From: Fodinibacter sp035633415 | GTDB taxonomy: Bacteria; Actinomycetota; Actinomycetes; Actinomycetales; Dermatophilaceae | Length of the DNA stretch: 9,904 bases | Reading direction: 5' to 3' | Assembly: GCA_035633415.1 (NCBI GenBank) | Contig: DASQEZ010000142.1 | Span: 1 to 9,904, forward strand | In this document: piece by piece, positions 5,066-9,904 of the stretch | Layout of the letters: every line of letters starts with the position of its first letter | Position numbering within the stretch: position 1 is the stretch's first letter | Translations under genes and position numbers: made by a program | Notes under the pieces: model-generated | The model's database searches: none | What the model was told of the DNA's origin: nothing | Seen by the model: only the letters and a program-made list of their open reading frames with translations

Positions 5066-6613
5066 ATGAGTATCGCGCAGGGTATTGGCGCGCCGCCGTG
5101 GAATCGTCCACGGACGGCGACGCATGTCGATCTCGCGGCCTTCGGGCACGCGAGGGTCCGTCATCGTCTCCGCGAGTGGGAACGCATCCACCGCCGGCGG
5201 ACGATTCTCACCGACGTCGGAGCCGGCGTCGCCGGCGTCGTCGCCGGGGTACTGGCGCGAGAGTCCATCGTCTCCGACGGCTGGACCGACGACGCCACCT
5301 CGGCCCAGGCCGCCGTGGCCTCGGTGCCGTGGGTCATCTACCTCCTCCTGGTCGGCGTGTGGGTGGCCACGCTCAGCGCCCTTGGCGCCTACGCCACGCG
5401 CTACGTCGGGTCCGGCAACGAGGAGTACCGAGCCGTCTTCCGTTCTGCTGGGGTGCTCGTCGCGCTCATGGCGGGCATGGTGTTCTTCCTCCAGCTGCCG
5501 GTCTCGCGCGTCGTCGTGAGCGTGGCGGTGCCGGTGATGCTCGTGCTGAGCACCGGCGCACGCTGGGGGCTGCGCCGCACCATCGCGAAGCGCCGGGAAA
5601 CCGGCGCCTGCCTCGAGGCGACGCTCCTCGTGGGCGACGTCGCTGCGGTGCGCGACATGGCCGAGCACATCCTCAGGGAGCCGACCGAGTCCGGCATGTG
5701 GGTGGTCGGGGCCTGCGTCAGCGACCTCGACGACCCGGCCGTCAGCGAGCTGCGTGCCAACGGCATCCCCGTGCTGGGAAGCCAGCACGACACGCTCGAC
5801 GTCGTCGAGCGCTGTGGTGTCGAGGCGGTCGCCGTCGCGAGCAACCCGGAGATGAACGGCCAGGCGCTGCGACGCCTTGGCTGGTCGCTCGAGCAGCAGG
5901 ACGTCGACCTGCTCATCTCGCCCGGGATCGTCGAGGTGGCGGGTCCGCGGCTCACGATGCGGCCCGCGGCCGGGGTGCCCATGCTCCACGTCGAGCGCCC
6001 CGTCTCCAGCGGCCTGCGGTACGGCGTCAAGCTGCTCGCCGACCGGCTCATCGCGCTGCTGCTCATCGTCCTGGCGTCGCCGGTGCTCATCGGTATCGCG
6101 CTGATGGTCAGGCGTGACTCCAGCGGTCCGGCGCTGTTCACCCAGAGTCGCGTCGGGGAAGGTGGCCACACGTTCCGGATGTTCAAGTTCCGCACCATGG
6201 TCGTCGACGCCGAGACCCGGCTGGCCGAGCTCGCGACCGACGACGAGGGCAACGGCATCCTGTTCAAGATGCGCACCGACCCGAGGGTCACCCGCGTCGG
6301 GACGGTGCTGCGCCGTTTCTCGCTCGACGAGCTGCCGCAGCTGTTCAACGTGCTGCGCGGTGAGATGTCCCTCGTGGGGCCGCGCCCGCCGCTGCCCAGC
6401 GAGGTCGACACCTACGAGAGCGACGCCGTGCGTCGCCTTCGGGTGCGTCCGGGCATGACCGGCCTGTGGCAGGTCTCCGGCCGCAGCGACCTCTCGTGGG
6501 GCGACTCGGTGCGGCTCGACCTCTGGTACGTCGACAACTGGAGCCTCGCGCTCGACGCCCAGATCCTGTTCCGCACCGCCAACGCCGTCTTCCAGGGCAG
6601 GGGAGCCTACTGA
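5066..6613 (+). CDS. Exopolysaccharide polyprenyl-phosphate sugar-1-phosphate transferase (WbaP/CpsE-like)
   Basis: This membrane enzyme puts the first sugar-1-phosphate on undecaprenyl phosphate at the inner face of the membrane, starting exopolysaccharide or capsule repeat synthesis. The 515-residue product has four N-terminal membrane segments (about 48-64, 88-108, 127-144, 148-163), a soluble Rossmann-like middle part (about 183-300, beginning ATLLVGDVAAV), then a hydrophobic helix (about 322-347). The bacterial sugar transferase domain follows: KFRTM (374-378), DELPQLFNVLRGEMSLVGPRPP (421-442), RPGMTGLWQVSGRS (461-474) and DLWYVDNWS (485-493). The sugar used cannot be read from sequence. 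ATG 5066 is chosen although its AGGGG (5050-5054) is 11 nt away. GTG 4973 is in frame, but 4973-5065 has rare codons (ATA, CTA, TCA, CGA) and hairpins, so it looks non-coding. The gene stop overlaps the next start (TGATG). Confidence 0.9.
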   Translation: MSIAQGIGAPPWNRPRTATHVDLAAFGHARVRHRLREWERIHRRRTILTDVGAGVAGVVAGVLARESIVSDGWTDDATSAQAAVASVPWVIYLLLVGVWVATLSALGAYATRYVGSGNEEYRAVFRSAGVLVALMAGMVFFLQLPVSRVVVSVAVPVMLVLSTGARWGLRRTIAKRRETGACLEATLLVGDVAAVRDMAEHILREPTESGMWVVGACVSDLDDPAVSELRANGIPVLGSQHDTLDVVERCGVEAVAVASNPEMNGQALRRLGWSLEQQDVDLLISPGIVEVAGPRLTMRPAAGVPMLHVERPVSSGLRYGVKLLADRLIALLLIVLASPVLIGIALMVRRDSSGPALFTQSRVGEGGHTFRMFKFRTMVVDAETRLAELATDDEGNGILFKMRTDPRVTRVGTVLRRFSLDELPQLFNVLRGEMSLVGPRPPLPSEVDTYESDAVRRLRVRPGMTGLWQVSGRSDLSWGDSVRLDLWYVDNWSLALDAQILFRTANAVFQGRGAY

Positions 6614-7374
6614 TGCAGTTCCACGAGTCCGTGACCGCGACCCTCACCGAGGGCGTCGGCACGCGTCGGCCGGGGGGTGACGCCTCGCGGTCGTGCGGGG
6701 CGCGCTCCCGGTCGCGGTCGCGGACCGGGGTGGTCGTCCTCGCCCTTCTGCTCGCCGGCGGCACCGCGGGGTGCTCGTCGGACGGGAGCGATGCGGCGGC
6801 ATCCCCCTCCCCGAGCGGGAGCAGCGCGGCGGCCTCGGTCTCGCCGAGCGCGTCGCCGTCGCCGTCGGCCAGCCCGACCGGCGGCGGGCCCGTCCCGACC
6901 CCCGGCCCCTCCGTCATCCCGAAGGTCAGCCGCCCCGGACAGCCGAGCAAGCCCACCATCACGGCCGGGCCGGCGACGTTCTCCCGGTCGGTCACCTACT
7001 CGGACGGGATCACGGTGAAGGTCGACAAGGTCACCGCCGGCGTCGAGACCGGCCAGGGGCCCGGCGTCTTCGCGGGGCGCGAGTTCGCCGTCTTCACCGT
7101 GACGATGACGAACGGCACCACCAAGCCCATCGACGCGCAGCAGGTCGTCCTGACCTCCACCTACGGCACCCGCGGCCTGATGGCCGAGCGGGTCTACGCC
7201 GCCGACACCGGGGCGGTCGACTTCGGTGGCCAGCTGGCTCCCGGGGCCAGCGTGACCGCCCGCTACGCGTTCGCGATCCCCACCAAGCAGCTCGGTGACG
7301 TCCGGCTCGTGGTCGACTTCGACGGCGCGCACACCTCCGCCGAGTTCGACGGCGACGCGCGGCCGGCCTCGTGA
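6613..7374 (+). CDS. Putative lipoprotein with Ser/Pro linker and C-terminal beta-sandwich (DUF4352-like)
   Basis: A 253-residue secreted protein of unknown function. A long basic N-region (1-38, ending RSRSRSR) precedes a hydrophobic helix (39-50) and a lipobox-like GGTAGC, with Cys54 as the likely lipidated residue; Thr at -3 is atypical. Residues 55-118 are a Ser/Pro/Ala/Thr linker, as expected for a domain held away from the membrane through the wall. Residues 122-246 form a predicted all-beta domain with the pattern GREFAVFTVTMTNGTTKPID, then GQLAPGASVTARYAFAIP, resembling the DUF4352 immunoglobulin-like fold; that family match is inference from pattern. The ATG overlaps the transferase stop by 1 nt and is preceded by GGGGAG (6600-6605). 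A later in-frame GTG at 6631 would shorten the N-region by 6 residues. The gene sits between transferase and flippase, so it probably serves the polysaccharide system outside the membrane. Confidence 0.8.
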   Translation: MQFHESVTATLTEGVGTRRPGGDASRSCGARSRSRSRTGVVVLALLLAGGTAGCSSDGSDAAASPSPSGSSAAASVSPSASPSPSASPTGGGPVPTPGPSVIPKVSRPGQPSKPTITAGPATFSRSVTYSDGITVKVDKVTAGVETGQGPGVFAGREFAVFTVTMTNGTTKPIDAQQVVLTSTYGTRGLMAERVYAADTGAVDFGGQLAPGASVTARYAFAIPTKQLGDVRLVVDFDGAHTSAEFDGDARPAS

Positions 7375-7381
7375 GCGCGTG

Positions 7382-8653
7382 ATGTCGATCCTCTCCGTCA
7401 GGACCCGCGCGGTCGCCGGCCGGCGCCGCGCGGTGGCCAGCCCGGCCATCGCCGCGGCCCTGGCCCAGCTCGCGCAGGCGGCCGGCAGCTTCATGCTGCA
7501 GGTCGTCGCCGCGCACGCGATGGGTGCCAAGGGGCTCGGTGTGGTGTCGCTGTGCCTCGGGGCGATGATCCTCGCGACCGCCGTCACCAGCGGGCTGGTC
7601 GGCGACTCCCTGACCGTCCTGGACCGCCACGAGCCCTCCGTGCGGGCGGCCCTGCAGGGCCTGACCCTCATCATGGTCGCGGGCGGCTCGACGGTGACGG
7701 CCCTCGCGCTGTACCTGACCGGCATCCTCGACGGCCCCCAGGCGACGGCGTTCGCCGTCGCCACGGCGGTCTTCCAGCTCGAGGAGGTCCTGCGCCGTGT
7801 ACTCATGGCCTCCCTGCGGTTCTGGACCCTCCTCGTCGTCGACGCCGCGGCCGTCGGATCGACGCTCATCGCCCTGGCGGTGCTGGCGGCCAACGGCGGC
7901 ATCGAGGTGGTTTCCTTCCTCGTCGCCATCGCCATCGGCCAGAGCGTCGGCGTACTCGTCGCCGTGCTCGTGCTGCCCGTCCCCGAGCGGCGGCTCGTGC
8001 CGTTCGCGGCGCCGGCCTTCCGCCGGGTGCTGTCCTTCGGTGGCTGGCGCGGAGCGCAGGTCGCGCTGACGCCCCTCGGCCTGACCGCGAGCCGTCTGGT
8101 CGTGCTCGGCGCCACCGGAGCGGTCGCCCTCGGCGAGGTCGAGGCCGCTCGCGTGCTCGGTGCACCCGCGCTGCTCGTCGTGCAGGGCCTGGGCTCCTAC
8201 CTGCTCAGCACCTACGCCCGCGACCGCACGGTGCCGCTGGCCGACCTGCGTCGCCGGGCCCGCCGGGCCAGCCTCGCCATGGCCGGCACCGCGGTCCTGG
8301 TCGGGGCCGGTGTCGCCCTCCTCGTGCCGGTCATCGCGCCGGTCGTCATCGGCAGCTCCATCGACGTCGACGTCGTCACCGTCGTCGGCTGGGCGGTCTT
8401 CGCTGCCGCCACGGCGACGATGCAGCCGTTCACCAGCCTGGCGGTCGCCCGCGGCCACCAGCGCGCGGTGCTCTTCGTGCGCTGCCTCGACGTCGCCGTC
8501 GGCGTCGGCCTGCTCGCCGTGGCGCTGGGGATGCTGTCGACCTCGGTGTCCCTCACCCCCTTCATCCTCGCTGCGGGACCGGTTCTCGGTGGCGTCCTCG
8601 TTCGTGCCGTGGTCCTTCGGACCCCGGCCCCTTCCCTTGTGGAGACATCATGA
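7382..8653 (+). CDS. Wzx-like polysaccharide flippase / MOP-superfamily membrane protein
   Basis: A 423-residue, very hydrophobic protein with about 12 predicted membrane segments and short basic loops (for example RRRARRAS near 311-318). The opening part (AIAAALAQLAQAAGSFMLQVVAAHAMGAKGLGVVSLCLGAM) matches the first helices of O-antigen/teichoic-acid exporters, with the usual GAxGLGxxSL pattern. The family moves lipid-linked oligosaccharides from the inner to the outer leaflet. The identification is from topology, this motif and the neighbouring sugar transferase; sequence conservation in the family is low. ATG 7382 begins 7 nt after the lipoprotein stop, with GTG 7379 as an adjacent alternative; neither has a clear ribosome-binding site, so coupled translation is likely. 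The stop overlaps the next start (ATGA). Confidence 0.85.
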   Translation: MSILSVRTRAVAGRRRAVASPAIAAALAQLAQAAGSFMLQVVAAHAMGAKGLGVVSLCLGAMILATAVTSGLVGDSLTVLDRHEPSVRAALQGLTLIMVAGGSTVTALALYLTGILDGPQATAFAVATAVFQLEEVLRRVLMASLRFWTLLVVDAAAVGSTLIALAVLAANGGIEVVSFLVAIAIGQSVGVLVAVLVLPVPERRLVPFAAPAFRRVLSFGGWRGAQVALTPLGLTASRLVVLGATGAVALGEVEAARVLGAPALLVVQGLGSYLLSTYARDRTVPLADLRRRARRASLAMAGTAVLVGAGVALLVPVIAPVVIGSSIDVDVVTVVGWAVFAAATATMQPFTSLAVARGHQRAVLFVRCLDVAVGVGLLAVALGMLSTSVSLTPFILAAGPVLGGVLVRAVVLRTPAPSLVETS

Positions 8654-9904
8654 GAATCCGTCCCGTCGCTCGTCTCGGGCGCGTGGCGCTCGCCGCCGTC
8701 GTCGTCGCAGGAGCGCTCGTCGTGCCACTGGCCACGAACGCCTCCGCCGACACGCCGCCGCCGGCTCCGGTCGACACCGTCGGCGCCGACGCGCTGCCCA
8801 CGTGGCAGATCAACGGCGTCGTGTGGAGCCAGGCCATCGTGGGGAACACGGTCTACGTGACCGGCAGCTTCACCAAGGCCCGGCCGCCGGGTGTCGCGGT
8901 GGGTGGCGCCGGAGAGGTCCCGGCGCAGAACATCTTCGCCTACGACATCCGCACCGGTGCGCCGGTGGCCGGGTTCTCGCACGCGCTCAACGGGCAGGGC
9001 CTGGTCATCCGCGGCTCGGTTGACGGGTCCCGCGTCTACGTCGGCGGGGACTTCACCGAGGTCGATGGTGTGGCGCGCGGTCACCTCGCCGCCTTCGACA
9101 CCGCCACGGGTGCGCTGCTGAACTGGGCCCCGAACATCGGCGGACAGGTTCGCGGCCTCGCCGTGACACCGTCCATGGTCTACGTCGGCGGCAACTACCC
9201 GTCGGCCAACGGCGTGCTGCGCACGCACCTCGCAGCCTTCCAGGTCAGCAACGCGGCGATCACCGACTGGGCCCCCGCCGTCGCCGGCACCGGCGGCTAC
9301 GTGTGGGCCATGGTGATGACCCCCGACCAGAGCCAGGTCGTCGTCGGCGGGTCCTTCGCCACGCTCAACGGCATGGCTGCCTACGGCATGGGCGCGCTCG
9401 ACGCGACGACGGGGGCCACCCGGCCCTGGGCCGCCCAGGAGCGCATCCGCACCGCGGGTCTCAACGGTGGCATCACGAGCCTGAAGGCCGACGACACCAC
9501 CATCTACGGGTCGGGCTACGCGTTCGGGTCGGGGGCGACCTTCGAGGGCACCTTCGGCGCCGACCCCGACGGCGGCGCGATCCGTTTCGTCAACGACTGC
9601 CTCGGTGACACCTACGACGTCTCGCCCCTGTCCGGTGCGCTGTACTCGGTCGGTCACGTGCACAACTGCACCGTCATCGGGGGCTTCCCCGACACCAGCC
9701 CGCGCTCGCGCTGGCAGAAGGCGATGGCGAACTCGTTGACGCCGGCCGGCATCACCGCCGTCAAGGACGCCTACGGCTGGGACTTCCGCGGTCTGCCGTA
9801 CACCGAGCTCGTGCAGTGGTACCCCGACCTCGAGTTCGGCACGTACACCCCCGACCGCCAGGCGGCCTGGGCCGTCGAGGGCAGCGGCGACTACGTCGTG
9901 CTCG
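8650..9904 (+). CDS. Secreted beta-propeller-like repeat protein (DUF5122-type repeats), 3' truncated by window edge
   Basis: The frame is open from ATG 8650 to the window end (418 codons, no stop), so the C-terminus is outside. A Sec-type signal peptide is clear: basic MRIRPVARLGR, hydrophobic 12-27, and a cleavage site after ASA at 33. Repeats of about 45-50 residues follow, each with a V-Y-V-x-G-x-F unit and an L-A-A-F-D-x-x-T-G-x-x-x-x-W-A-P unit: VYVTGSF (68-74), VYVGGDFTEVDG (129-140), VYVGGNY (177-183), VVVGGSFATLNG (230-241). This is the pattern of actinobacterial DUF5122 propeller proteins, often followed by PKD or LamG domains. A non-repeat insert (about 317-400) holds Cys317 and Cys340, which could form a disulfide outside the cell, and a Trp/Tyr-rich stretch. 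GGAGA (8641-8645) precedes the ATG, which overlaps the flippase stop by 4 nt. Function is unknown; a sugar-binding or surface structural role is inference. Confidence 0.85.
   Translation, partial: MRIRPVARLGRVALAAVVVAGALVVPLATNASADTPPPAPVDTVGADALPTWQINGVVWSQAIVGNTVYVTGSFTKARPPGVAVGGAGEVPAQNIFAYDIRTGAPVAGFSHALNGQGLVIRGSVDGSRVYVGGDFTEVDGVARGHLAAFDTATGALLNWAPNIGGQVRGLAVTPSMVYVGGNYPSANGVLRTHLAAFQVSNAAITDWAPAVAGTGGYVWAMVMTPDQSQVVVGGSFATLNGMAAYGMGALDATTGATRPWAAQERIRTAGLNGGITSLKADDTTIYGSGYAFGSGATFEGTFGADPDGGAIRFVNDCLGDTYDVSPLSGALYSVGHVHNCTVIGGFPDTSPRSRWQKAMANSLTPAGITAVKDAYGWDFRGLPYTELVQWYPDLEFGTYTPDRQAAWAVEGSGDYVVL

Noticed and set aside
6700..6880. CRISPR-like or tandem-repeat array in the lipoprotein gene
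   Set aside because: The repetitive look comes from codons of a Ser/Arg run and a Ser/Pro/Ala linker; there are no spaced identical repeats.
6607..8458. Minus-strand open frames (502 and 454 codons) opposite the lipoprotein and flippase genes
   Set aside because: Composition is antisense-like, with no recognisable domain. The plus-strand genes have a signal sequence, membrane segments and operon spacing.
8160..9023. Plus-strand frame of 287 codons across the flippase/propeller junction
   Set aside because: Ser/Arg/Pro-rich out-of-frame product covering two better supported genes.
8212..9663. Minus-strand open frame of 483 codons opposite the flippase end and the propeller gene
   Set aside because: The plus-strand frame beneath it has a signal peptide and regular repeats; the minus-strand product is His/Asp/Arg/Gly-rich noise.
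1..9904. Defence island, prophage or insertion sequence
   Set aside because: No nuclease, methylase, toxin/antitoxin, integrase, transposase or terminal repeats were recognised; every gene is housekeeping, transporter/regulator or surface polysaccharide.

Overview
This 9.9-kb window comes from a high-GC Gram-positive bacterium, an actinobacterium. The support is strong G/C bias at third codon positions, frequent GTG starts, 4-nt start/stop overlaps, a hairpin without a U-tract between rplY and pth, and actinobacterial-type housekeeping proteins. The order glmU-prs-(...)-rplY-pth is the usual actinobacterial arrangement. A member of Micrococcales, perhaps of the Intrasporangiaceae type, is my guess from general protein character only.

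Layout. Positions 1-1470 hold the 3' end of glmU and the complete prs gene, coupled by a GTGA overlap: UDP-GlcNAc synthesis for the cell wall and PRPP synthesis for nucleotides, His, Trp and NAD. Positions 1471-1671 are a non-coding gap between convergent genes with a perfect 16-bp inverted repeat and a nested hairpin. Positions 1672-3304 hold a divergent pair, a CGNR zinc-finger regulator on the minus strand and an EamA-type transporter on the plus strand, separated by a short AT-richer control region with a 14-bp palindrome and a heptamer repeat. This pair interrupts the usual prs-rplY neighbourhood. Positions 3305-4894 return to housekeeping: rplY (L25/Ctc) behind a long hairpin-rich leader, a strong terminator-like hairpin, then pth, which appears to be read from a leaderless promoter.

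Positions 4895-9904 hold a surface-polysaccharide module. It starts with an AT-richer leader (4895-5065) carrying a C(UUCG)G-capped hairpin. Then come four tightly packed plus-strand genes: a polyprenyl-phosphate sugar-1-phosphate transferase, a Ser/Pro-linker lipoprotein with a C-terminal beta-sandwich, a Wzx-like multispanning flippase, and a secreted beta-propeller-like protein that runs off the window. Junctions are a 1-nt overlap, a 7-nt gap and a 4-nt overlap, so they are probably one operon. A plausible joint role is to load the first sugar on the lipid carrier, move the oligosaccharide across the membrane, and handle or anchor the product outside. No glycosyltransferase or polymerase is visible, so these must lie downstream or elsewhere.

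No tRNA, rRNA, CRISPR array, insertion sequence, phage gene or recognisable defence system was found. The least explained items are the lipoprotein/propeller pair inside the polysaccharide operon and the structured non-coding elements at 1514-1606, 2248-2278, 3359-3428 and 4915-5045.
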